A stretch of DNA of 64,000 nucleotides, taken from assembly GCA_019116585.1 (NCBI GenBank), contig DXBJ01000021.1, forward strand, positions 1 to 64,000, written 5' to 3'. Within the stretch, counting starts at the first letter, position 1; every line of letters begins with the position of its first letter. The translations under genes and the position numbers were made by a program. Of this stretch, positions 57,451 through 64,000 are shown piece after piece. The notes under the pieces are model-generated. The model was not told the origin of the DNA, searched no databases, and saw only the letters and a list, made by a program, of their open reading frames with translations. This DNA is from Candidatus Faecalibacterium gallistercoris. Its GTDB lineage: Bacteria > Bacillota > Clostridia > Oscillospirales > Ruminococcaceae.

Positions 57451-58572
57451 ATGATTACGATCGACGAACTGAAGGTCCAGCTGGCCGAGTACGGCAAGTC
57501 TGTCCAGGACCTGGAAGAGGCGCTGGCCATCGACGCCAGCAAAAAGCGTGTGCAGGAGCTGGAGCACACCATGACCCGGCCCGGCTTTTACGACGATGCT
57601 GAGGCCAGCAAAAAAGTGTTTGACGAAGTGGGCGACCTGAAGGCCAAGCTGGGCCGCTTTGAAAAGCTGCAGGGCCTTTATGAGGACGCCCAGACCATGC
57701 TGCTGATGCTGGAGGAAGAAAACGACCCCGCCCTTGTCCCCGAAGGGGAGCAGGCGGTGGAGGCGGTGGGCAAAGCGGTGGACGAGCTGCAGCTGATGAC
57801 CATGCTGAACGGCGAGTACGACCACTCCAACGCCATCCTGACCTTCCACGCCGGCACCGGCGGCACCGAGGCCCAGGACTGGGCCGAGATGCTGTACCGG
57901 ATGTACACCCGCTGGGCCGCCAACCACGGCATGAGCGTGGAAGTGCTGGACTACCAGGACGGCGACGAGGCCGGCATCAAGAGCGCTTCCATCATGGTCA
58001 AGGGCGCCAACGCCTACGGCCTGCTCAAGAGCGAGAACGGCGTCCACCGCCTGGTGCGGGTCAGCCCCTTCGACTCCAACGCCCGGCGGCAGACCAGCTT
58101 TGCCTCGCTGGAGGTCATGCCCGAGCTGGACAACACCATCGAGGTCAACATCCGCCCCGAGGACATCGAGATGCAGGTCTACCGCTCCTCCGGCGCGGGC
58201 GGCCAGCACATCAACAAGACCTCCAGCGCCGTCCGCCTGATCCACAAGCCCACCGGCATCGTGGTCAGCTGCCAGACCCAGCGCAGCCAGTTCCAGAACC
58301 GCGACTACGCCATGCAGATGCTGAAGGCCAAGCTCTACCAGATCGCCCAGCAGCAGCACATGGACAAGATCGAGGACATCAAGGGCGTCCAGAACGAGAT
58401 CGCCTGGGGCCACCAGATCCGCAGCTATGTCTTTATGCCCTACACCATGGTCAAGGACCACCGCACCAGCTACGAGACCAGCAACGTCAACGCCGTGATG
58501 GACGGCGATCTGGACGGCTTCATCTTCGCGTACCTGAAGGCCGCCAGCCGCGGCGAGCTGCAGGACGCCTGA
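57451..58572 (+). CDS. prfB: Peptide chain release factor 2
   Basis: The protein is 373 residues. SPF at 205-207 is the tripeptide that reads UGA and UAA, and GGQ at 250-252 (SSGAGGQHINKTSSAVRL) triggers hydrolysis. It releases finished proteins at stop codons. The frame is continuous from ATG 57451: there is no in-frame TGA near codon 25 and thus no programmed +1 frameshift of the kind found in most bacterial prfB genes. GAGAGGTAG precedes the ATG. It is monocistronic. Confidence 0.95.
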   Translation: MITIDELKVQLAEYGKSVQDLEEALAIDASKKRVQELEHTMTRPGFYDDAEASKKVFDEVGDLKAKLGRFEKLQGLYEDAQTMLLMLEEENDPALVPEGEQAVEAVGKAVDELQLMTMLNGEYDHSNAILTFHAGTGGTEAQDWAEMLYRMYTRWAANHGMSVEVLDYQDGDEAGIKSASIMVKGANAYGLLKSENGVHRLVRVSPFDSNARRQTSFASLEVMPELDNTIEVNIRPEDIEMQVYRSSGAGGQHINKTSSAVRLIHKPTGIVVSCQTQRSQFQNRDYAMQMLKAKLYQIAQQQHMDKIEDIKGVQNEIAWGHQIRSYVFMPYTMVKDHRTSYETSNVNAVMDGDLDGFIFAYLKAASRGELQDA

Positions 58573-58593
58573 CCGCCCACAAAACCAGACACA

Positions 58594-58785
58594 GACTGTC
58601 AAAAAAGTCCCGTCCAGCCGACATGTGCGGATGGACGGGACACATACAGGGAAATTTGGCGCTGAGAGTGTGCGAGCCGCCTTGCGGCGAGTGCGCGGTT
58701 CAGCGCCAAATTTTGTCTAAAAGGGGGATATTAGGGGGAAAGAATTTCTGACCTGCGCAGCAGGCAGAAATGGGTTCCCCCTAAA
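58594..58785 (-). repeat. Structured intergenic element, copy D
   Basis: This is a full copy in the reverse direction. P1 is TTAGGGGGAA/TTTCCCCCTAA. P2 is ATTTCTGCCTGC/GCAGGTCAGAAAT (C-G of copy A replaced by T-A). P3 is AAATTTGGCGCTGA/TCAGCGCCAAATTT. P4 is as in copy A. P5 is GTCCCGTCCA/TGGACGGGAC with six T residues. It reads away from the dnaC gene and lies in the gap between convergent prfB and dnaC, which holds no gene. A hairpin AGCGTG/CACGCT (58786-58809) is joined to its 5' end. Confidence 0.85.
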
Positions 58786-58808
58786 GCGTGGCGCTTTTGC
58801 GACACGCT

Positions 58809-58843
58809 AAAAAAGAGGCTCGGTTTTTCCGTGCCTCTTTTTG
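58809..58843. terminator. Bidirectional terminator after the DnaC-like gene
   Basis: AAAAAGAGGC pairs with GCCTCTTTTT, with an inner CGG/CCG pair around TTTTT. It ends the minus-strand primosome operon. Confidence 0.85.
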
Positions 58844-58883
58844 TGTTTGGCTGCATTTGTGCCGGAAGCTGTCTGCGGCCGGC

Positions 58884-59864
58884 TCACTCCTCCATCGCCT
58901 TTTTCAGGCGGATGTCGTCGCCCAGGAAACGGTAGGGCACGAAGGCCGAGATGCGGCTGGCCACCTTTTCGGTGTAGAGTTTTTCCAGCAGGGCGCCGTC
59001 GGTGATGTTGGTGGTGAGGATGGTGGGCCGGCGGCGGCCCAGCCGGTCGTTCAGCAGGCTGTACAGGGTGCTGATGACGAAGCTGGAGTTGAACTCGGTG
59101 CCCAAATCGTCCAGGATCAGCAGGTCGGCCCCGGTGACGGTCTCGAGCAGGGCGTCCTTTTCGCCGGCGGGGTCGGAGCCGAAGTGCAGGGTCTCGACCC
59201 GGCTGAAGAAGTCGGGGCTGGAAATGTAGATGACGTCGTAGCCCTTGTCCAGGGCGGCCCCCGCCACCGCCAGGGCGGCGTGGGTCTTGCCCAGGCCGGC
59301 GTTGCCGGTGAGCATCAGGTTCTCGCTGTCCAGGTCGAAGGCGGCGGCGTAGTCCTGCAGGTCGGCCAGCAGCTCGGCCATGTACTGGCGGACGCTGCGG
59401 CCGGTCTGGGGGTCCCGGGTGTTGGGGTAATAGTCCAGCTTCATGGTGTCGAAACGGGTCACCGACAGGCTGGACATGGCCTCGATCTCTTCCCGGCGCA
59501 GCCGCTGCATCTCCCGGCGGACGCACTGGCAGGTCTTGCCCTGGGCCACGCCGGTGTCCTGGCACAGGGGGCAGGTGAATTTGGGCTCCAGCGCCTGGGG
59601 CGAGCGGCCGCTGGCGGCCAGCAGGGCGTCCCGCTTTTGGCGGGCTTCGGCCAGGGCGGCGGCAGCTTCGGCCCGGCCGGCCCCCCGGGCCCCGGCCAGG
59701 GCGCAGCGCACCCCGCAGGCGCGCAGAGCGTCCTCGGCGGCCCGCAGCTCCGGCACGGCGGCCTCGGCCTGGGCCCGTGCGTCCTGCGCGGCGGCTTTGG
59801 CCCGCTGGCGCCGGGCCGACACCGTCCGCAGGGCCGCCTGGTATAGCTCGTTTCGTGTGCGCAT
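58884..59864 (-). CDS. DnaC/DnaI-type helicase loader ATPase
   Basis: The protein is 326 residues. Residues 15-90 form an Ala/Arg-rich coiled coil. A zinc-binding cluster follows (CPLC at 98-101 and CQC at 112-114). The AAA+ domain has Walker A GNAGLGKT (187-194), Walker B LLILDDLG and sensor 1 ILTTNIT. It should load the replicative helicase. The DnaD-domain gene ends 3 bases upstream, so the two primosome proteins are translated together. AAAGGA precedes the ATG. Confidence 0.9.
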   Translation of the reverse strand: MRTRNELYQAALRTVSARRQRAKAAAQDARAQAEAAVPELRAAEDALRACGVRCALAGARGAGRAEAAAALAEARQKRDALLAASGRSPQALEPKFTCPLCQDTGVAQGKTCQCVRREMQRLRREEIEAMSSLSVTRFDTMKLDYYPNTRDPQTGRSVRQYMAELLADLQDYAAAFDLDSENLMLTGNAGLGKTHAALAVAGAALDKGYDVIYISSPDFFSRVETLHFGSDPAGEKDALLETVTGADLLILDDLGTEFNSSFVISTLYSLLNDRLGRRRPTILTTNITDGALLEKLYTEKVASRISAFVPYRFLGDDIRLKKAMEE

Positions 59865-59867
59865 GGG

Positions 59868-60782
59868 TTAGTCCTTTCTCTTGTGCCGCCGGGGCCGGTC
59901 CAGCGCCCCCTGCAAAAAGTCGTTGCCGCTGGGGGTCTCCCGGTCCACCCGGAGGTTGCGGCTGGCCCCCGCCAGGGGGGCGGGGCCCCGCACGTCCCGG
60001 ACGGTGCGCAGGCCCTTGGCGTTCCAGGTCTTGAGGATGCTGTTCCAGTACCACAGGTCCCGCTTGGGGCCGGCCTGGACGGCGGCCTCCTGGACCATGG
60101 CGTCGTCGTAGCCGTAGACCTCGTACCAGCGGGCGATGGCTTTTTTGCCCCCCAGGGTGAGGGCGGCCGGCTCCACCTCCAGCAGGCCGGCCACGTAGGC
60201 CTCCCGCTGCTCCCGCAGGGCCAGCAGCTTGAGGTGGGCGTCCGCCTCCTCGCCGGTCTGGACCCCTTCGGCCCGCCAGACCTTCAGCTCGTGGTTCAGG
60301 GCCCCCATGGTCCGCTTGCCCTTGCCGGCCAGGTAGGCCAGGCAGAGCATGACCGTCTCGGGCTCAAAGCCCTCCTGCAGGTAGAGGGCCACCAGTTTTT
60401 CCATCTCGCTGTGGGTCAGGGCCCGGGCAAAGGTGGTCTGGGCGCAGTCGATCAGGCTGGCAATCATGGGGTCGGTGCGGCTGGCCGCGGCGATCTCGGT
60501 CCAGCGCATGGGGGTGGGGGCGGGCTGGCCGCCGCCGGGGGCCGCGTTCTCGTCCCAGCGCTCCAGCAGGCCCGCCCCGGCCCAGTAGGCCAGGGCGCTT
60601 TCGGCGCTGATGCGGCTGCGCAGTTTCAGATCGGCGCAGAGCTTGTCCGGGTCGGTGACGCCGGTGGCCAGCACATACAGGGCCACCCGGACGCTGGCCT
60701 CCTCGGCCGCGCCCAGCCGTGCAAAAACCAGCTGGGGCACCGCGACGGTGTCGCCCTGCTGGGGCTTCAAGCGGTAGATCAT
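59868..60782 (-). CDS. DnaD domain protein
   Basis: The protein is 304 residues. The middle (EMEKLVALYLQEGFEPETVM, LCLAYLAGKGKRTMGALNHE) fits the DnaD/DnaB-like C-terminal domain, followed by a second copy-like region (GKKAIARWYEVYGYDDAMV) and YWNSILKTWNAKGLRTV, whose YWxxILxxWxxKGI pattern is the DnaD DNA-binding motif. It helps open the origin or restart forks with the DnaC-like partner. The start overlaps the stop of the upstream gene (ATGA). Confidence 0.88.
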   Translation of the reverse strand: MIYRLKPQQGDTVAVPQLVFARLGAAEEASVRVALYVLATGVTDPDKLCADLKLRSRISAESALAYWAGAGLLERWDENAAPGGGQPAPTPMRWTEIAAASRTDPMIASLIDCAQTTFARALTHSEMEKLVALYLQEGFEPETVMLCLAYLAGKGKRTMGALNHELKVWRAEGVQTGEEADAHLKLLALREQREAYVAGLLEVEPAALTLGGKKAIARWYEVYGYDDAMVQEAAVQAGPKRDLWYWNSILKTWNAKGLRTVRDVRGPAPLAGASRNLRVDRETPSGNDFLQGALDRPRRHKRKD

Positions 60783-61132
60783 CCTTCGGCCTCCTGGTTC
60801 GGGGCCTCCGGCGGGGCGGTCCAGGGCTCGCAGTCCAGGATGGAGGGGGCGGACTGCCACCGCTCGGGGGCGCTGTGATAGGTCTGGCGGATCCACTCCA
60901 GGGCCTGGGCCCGGCCCTCCTCGGTGAGGGGAAAGACCCGCTGGGCCCGCAGGGCGGGGTCGGTGTAGTCGATGGTCCAGGGCCCGGGCCAGATGTCCAC
61001 CGTCAGGACGGCCTCCTCGCCGCCCTCGGGGGCGCTGCGCTTGCCGGGCACGGCGCGGTAGCGCATTTCGGCCTGGCTGGCCGAGTAGGGATTTTTGTTC
61101 TGGAAAAACAGCAGCCGCGGCAGCTCCAGCAT
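60779..61132 (-). CDS. Conserved hypothetical protein of the primosome operon
   Basis: This 117-residue protein has LELPRLLFFQNKNPYSAS at the start, a beta-rich centre (MRYRAVPGKRSAPEGGEEAV, DIWPGPWTIDYT) and a helical end. No family is recognised. It is the first gene of the operon hypothetical-dnaD-dnaC and is joined to dnaD by an ATGA overlap, so a role near replication is possible. AAAGGAGG lies 8 bases before the ATG at 61132. Confidence 0.75.
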   Translation of the reverse strand: MLELPRLLFFQNKNPYSASQAEMRYRAVPGKRSAPEGGEEAVLTVDIWPGPWTIDYTDPALRAQRVFPLTEEGRAQALEWIRQTYHSAPERWQSAPSILDCEPWTAPPEAPNQEAEG

Positions 61133-61173
61133 GACGGCGCCTCCTTTCTGAGGATGGGAAGAACGGCAAAACC

Positions 61174-61207
61174 AAAAAGCCCGCATGAGCGGATACTCAT
61201 ACGGGCT
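61174..61207 (-). terminator. tRNA-Gly terminator
   Basis: On the minus strand AGCCCGTATGAG pairs with CTCATGCGGGCT and ends in five T residues. It lies between the tRNA and the primosome operon. Confidence 0.85.
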
Positions 61208-61214
61208 GTGAAAA

Positions 61215-61290
61215 TGGAGCAGGATACGGGACTCGAACCCGCCGCCTACTGCTTGGGAAGCAGTCGCTCTACCGGATGAGCTAACCCTGC
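61215..61290 (-). tRNA. tRNA-Gly (anticodon CCC)
   Basis: A 76-nt cloverleaf on the minus strand. The acceptor is GCAGGGT/ATCCTGC, the D arm GCTC/GAGC, the anticodon stem ACTGC/GCAGT with loop TTCCCAA (anticodon CCC, reading GGG), and the T arm GCGGG/CCCGT with TTCGAGT. The CCA end is encoded. Confidence 0.95.
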
Positions 61291-61305
61291 ATAAGGTGCT
61301 CCATT

Positions 61306-61334
61306 ATTGTAGCAGACCGGGCGGTGTTTGTCAA
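61306..61334 (-). promoter_or_regulatory. tRNA-Gly promoter
   Basis: On the minus strand TTGACA (61329-61334), a 17-base spacer and TACAAT (61306-61311) with extended TGC. Confidence 0.85.
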
Positions 61335-61439
61335 CCGGTTTGGGAAAAGTTTTTGCGGCAGGGGCAAAAGAAGGGCGGGGGGCGGCTTTCTTTTTGCAGC
61401 GAACCATGCTATACTGAAGACCGAAAGGGGGCGAAGGCG

Positions 61440-62093
61440 ATGGAGGAGCTCTATGGCCGGCTGGCGGAACTGGCCCGGCGCTACGGCGCGCGGCGGCTGG
61501 TGCTGTACGGCTCCCGGGCACGGGGCGACCACCGGTACAACAGCGATGTCGACCTGGCGGTCTACGGGATGCCGGAGGAAAACGAGGGCGCGTTCGGGAT
61601 GGACTGCGACGAGCTGCCCACCCTGCTCAAGCTCGACATCGTGCAGATACGGGAGGGGATGAACCCCGCGTTTCTGGCAAACATTGAAAAGGACGGTGTG
61701 ACGCTGATGGACAGGCTGCATGAAAAATACGAACAATTTGAGGCGGCGGTGTCCCGCCTGCGGGAAGCGCTGGAAGATTACCGCAGCACGCCGCTGTCGT
61801 CGGTACGGGACGGCGTGATCCAGCGGTTCGAGTTTTGCGCCGAACTCGCCTGGAAAACCATGCGGGAATATCTTCTGGACCAGGGGTATACCGAGATCAA
61901 CAGCCCCAAGGCGGTGATCCGGCAGGCGTTCGCCTATGGCATGATCGAGGACGCCGAAGGATGGATCAGGCTGATGAACGACCGCAACCTGACCAGCCAT
62001 GTGTACGACGAAAAAACGGCGGAGGAGATCTTCCGGCGGATCGAGACGGTCTATCTGGCCCTGTTCGACGCCGCGCTGGTTTCTATGAAGTAA
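61440..62093 (+). CDS. Single-chain MNT nucleotidyltransferase-HEPT protein
   Basis: The protein is 217 residues. Residues 1-95 form a minimal nucleotidyltransferase: LYGSRARGDHRYNSDVDLAV has the GSxxxG motif and the metal-binding Asp36 and Asp38, with Asp67 in LKLDIVQI. Residues 98-217 are the HI0074-type substrate-binding/HEPT helical bundle (RFEFCAELAWKTMREYL, RNLTSHVYDE). In most bacteria these are two proteins of a toxin-antitoxin pair; here they are fused. It may act as a self-contained AMP transferase or an inert fusion. TATACT with TGC lies at 61409-61414; the -35 is weak. Confidence 0.88.
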   Translation: MEELYGRLAELARRYGARRLVLYGSRARGDHRYNSDVDLAVYGMPEENEGAFGMDCDELPTLLKLDIVQIREGMNPAFLANIEKDGVTLMDRLHEKYEQFEAAVSRLREALEDYRSTPLSSVRDGVIQRFEFCAELAWKTMREYLLDQGYTEINSPKAVIRQAFAYGMIEDAEGWIRLMNDRNLTSHVYDEKTAEEIFRRIETVYLALFDAALVSMK

Positions 62094-62207
62094 ACTCTTT
62101 CTCTGGCCGGGAAACCGTGGTATACTATAGGAATCAGGGGCCGGCGCGCAGCGGATGCGGGCGGGTCTTGTGTGGAAAGGAATATTTTTGAGAGAGAGGC
62201 GAATGAA

Positions 62208-64000
62208 ATGATCGAGTGTACGAGCACCGGCGCATACCTGGCGCAGGGGCAGTGGGTGCCGGCGGACGGCCATGCGCCCGAGGCGCTGGCGGCGCTGGGT
62301 TTTGACGCGGCGGCCGCCGCTCAGGCCAAAAAGGGCACCATTGCATGGGGCATCCTGCAGGCCCACAACACCAGCGGCGACGAGGAAAACCTGAAGATCA
62401 AGTTTGATGCCATGGCCAGCCACGACATCACCTTTGTGGGCATCATCCAGACGGCCCGGGCTTCGGGGCTGGAAAAGTTCCCCCTGCCTTACGTGCTGAC
62501 CAACTGCCACAACAGCCTGTGCGCGGTGGGGGGCACCATCAACGAGGACGACCACCGGTTCGGCCTGTCGGCGGCCAAAAAGTACGGCGGCATCTTTGTG
62601 CCGCCCCACCTGGCGGTGATCCACCAGTACATGCGGGAGAAGTTTGCGGGCTGCGGCAGGATGATCCTGGGCTCCGACTCCCACACCCGGTACGGCGCGC
62701 TGGGCACCATGGCCATCGGCGAGGGCGGCGGCGAGCTGGCCAAGCAGCTGCTGGGCCGCACCTACGACGTGGCCTGCCCCGGGGTGGTGGCGGTGTACCT
62801 GACCGGCGCGCTGCCGGCAGGCTGCGGCCCCCACGACGTGGCCATCGCCCTGGTGGGGGCGCTGTTCAAGAGCGGGTATGTCAAGAACAAGGTGATGGAG
62901 TTCATCGGGCCCGGCGTGGCCAGCCTGCGGCAGGACACCCGCAACGCCATCGACGCCATGACCACCGAGACCACCTGCCTGTCCTCCATCTGGGAGACCG
63001 ACGAGACCACCCGCAAGTACCTGGCCGCCCACGGCCGCGCCGGGGACTACAAGCCCCTGGCCCCGGCCGGCCTGGCCTATTACGACGGGGTGGTCAAGGT
63101 GGACCTGTCGGCCATCCGGCCCATGATCGCCCTGCCCATGCACCCCTCCAACGCCTACACCATCGAGGAGCTGAACGCCAACCTGGAGGACATCCTCCAC
63201 GCCTGCGAGCAGGACGTCCAGAAGCTGGTGGGCCGCACCGACGTCAAGCTGGACCTGTGCTCCAAGATCGAGAACGGCAGGCTGCGGGTGGACCAGGGGG
63301 TCATCGCAGGGTGCGCCGGCGGCCTGTACGACAGCATCGTCGAGGCGGCCAGCATCCTCAAGGGGCACACCGGCGGCTGCGGCGAGTACGCCCTCAGCGT
63401 CTACCCCGCCAGCCAGCCTGTGATGATGGCCCTGGACAAGGCGGGAGCCCTGTCCAGCCTGATGGCCTCGGGCGCCACCATCCGCACCGCCTTCTGCGGG
63501 CCCTGCTTCGGCGCGGGGGACGTGCCCTTCAACGGGGCGCTGTCCATCCGGCACACCACCCGCAACTTCCCCAGCCGGGAGGGCTCCAAGCCGGGCGCGG
63601 GCCAGCTGGCCGGCGTGGCCCTGATGGACGCCCGCAGCATCGCGGCCACCACCGCCAACGGCGGCATCCTGACCCCCGCCACCGCCATCGACTACGACCC
63701 CACCGTGCCCGAGTACGCGTTCGACGGCTCCAGCTACCAGGCCCGGGTGTACCAGGGCTTCGGCCACGGGGATTACGACGCCCTGCTCAAGCTGGGCCCC
63801 AACATCAAGGACTGGCCCGAGATCGCGCCCCTGGGCGACAACCTGCTGCTCAAGGTGGCCTCTTACATCACCGACCCCGTCACCACCACCGACGAGCTGA
63901 TCCCCTCGGGCGAGACCAGCTCCTACCGCTCCAACCCCCTGGGCCTGGCCGAGTTCACCCTCAGCCGCAAGGACCCCGGCTACGTGGCCCGGGCCAAGGC
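62208..64000 (+). CDS. Aconitase-family hydratase (YbhJ-like), 5' part
   Basis: The frame is open from ATG 62208 to the window end (597 codons). [60 protein letters not shown] and [11 protein letters not shown] are aconitase domain segments with possible iron-sulfur cysteines; the GSDSHT active-site loop is clear. The sequence resembles YbhJ-type hydratases rather than citrate-cycle AcnA, so the substrate may differ from citrate. GAGAGAGG lies before the ATG. A TATACT -10 stands near 62120 with a weak -35. The C-terminal swivel domain is outside the window. Confidence 0.85.
   Translation, partial: MIECTSTGAYLAQGQWVPADGHAPEALAALGFDAAAAAQAKKGTIAWGILQAHNTSGDEENLKIKFDAMASHDITFVGIIQTARASGLEKFPLPYVLTNCHNSLCAVGGTINEDDHRFGLSAAKKYGGIFVPPHLAVIHQYMREKFAGCGRMILGSDSHTRYGALGTMAIGEGGGELAKQLLGRTYDVACPGVVAVYLTGALPAGCGPHDVAIALVGALFKSGYVKNKVMEFIGPGVASLRQDTRNAIDAMTTETTCLSSIWETDETTRKYLAAHGRAGDYKPLAPAGLAYYDGVVKVDLSAIRPMIALPMHPSNAYTIEELNANLEDILHACEQDVQKLVGRTDVKLDLCSKIENGRLRVDQGVIAGCAGGLYDSIVEAASILKGHTGGCGEYALSVYPASQPVMMALDKAGALSSLMASGATIRTAFCGPCFGAGDVPFNGALSIRHTTRNFPSREGSKPGAGQLAGVALMDARSIAATTANGGILTPATAIDYDPTVPEYAFDGSSYQARVYQGFGHGDYDALLKLGPNIKDWPEIAPLGDNLLLKVASYITDPVTTTDELIPSGETSSYRSNPLGLAEFTLSRKDPGYVARAK

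Noticed and set aside
57451..57560. Programmed frameshift site in prfB
   Set aside because: No in-frame TGA and no CTT-TGA slippery sequence; the frame is continuous.

Overview
The window looks like a chromosomal segment of a GC-rich, low-GC-phylum gut Firmicute. My inference is an Oscillospiraceae/Ruminococcaceae member near Faecalibacterium, Subdoligranulum or Gemmiger. This rests on AAGGAGG-type ribosome binding sites, sigma-A promoters with an extended -10 (TGCTATAMT), lysine synthesis through DapL, a DnaD/DnaC-type primosome pair, mreBCD-PBP2, paired glycosidases and the gene families seen. No rRNA or other species-diagnostic marker is present, so the placement is tentative.

Layout. 1-1020 is an AT-rich accessory tail holding a truncated gene, a DUF5713 protein and a GNAT enzyme. 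1131-4160 carries pnuC behind a visible terminator/antiterminator leader, then on the minus strand an XRE regulator with a zinc ribbon, a histidine phosphatase and a DUF3267 membrane zincin. 4395-14077 is an intact, co-directional podovirus-like head and packaging cassette (TerL, portal, protease-scaffold, N4-gp56-type capsid, connector, nozzle-like, internal protein) without integrase, replication, lysis or tail-fibre genes. 14176-23002 is a glycosidase locus: GH2, a repeat-rich lipoprotein, a GH3 with a fossil SDR gene fused behind its stop, and a divergent AraC regulator; GH2 and GH3 share an upstream operator-like motif. 23056-31221 has tRNA-Thr, two lipoproteins, a split chromate transporter, a membrane-anchored aryl-sulfate sulfotransferase, a NifX-like protein and a LacI regulator.

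31244-42814 contains a mutarotase, a DUF3810 zincin, a toxin-antitoxin module whose toxin is frameshifted, proS, acpP, dapF-dapL, YhcH, a GNAT, NfeD with an SPFH protein, and a GH13 enzyme. 43015-57386 holds glgP, zapA-U32 peptidase-dut-maf, mreBCD-PBP2, mgsA, rnhA-mnmA and an initiating sugar-phosphate transferase. 57451-64000 holds prfB (no programmed frameshift), a DnaC/DnaD primosome operon, tRNA-Gly, a fused MNT-HEPT protein and the start of an aconitase-family hydratase.

Three things stand out. First, the phage cassette encodes a Prp-type cysteine protease fused to a putative scaffold, and the LQLFA cleavage motif of Prp occurs both at the fusion junction and at the N-terminus of the major capsid protein. 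This suggests a self-contained capsid maturation system. Second, a family of roughly 190-nt intergenic elements (three full copies, one solo module) shows compensatory base changes in several helices and ends in an intrinsic terminator. Third, the shared GH2/GH3 operator and the pnuC leader give readable regulatory logic. Many very long antisense reading frames in this GC-rich DNA are shadows and were left out.
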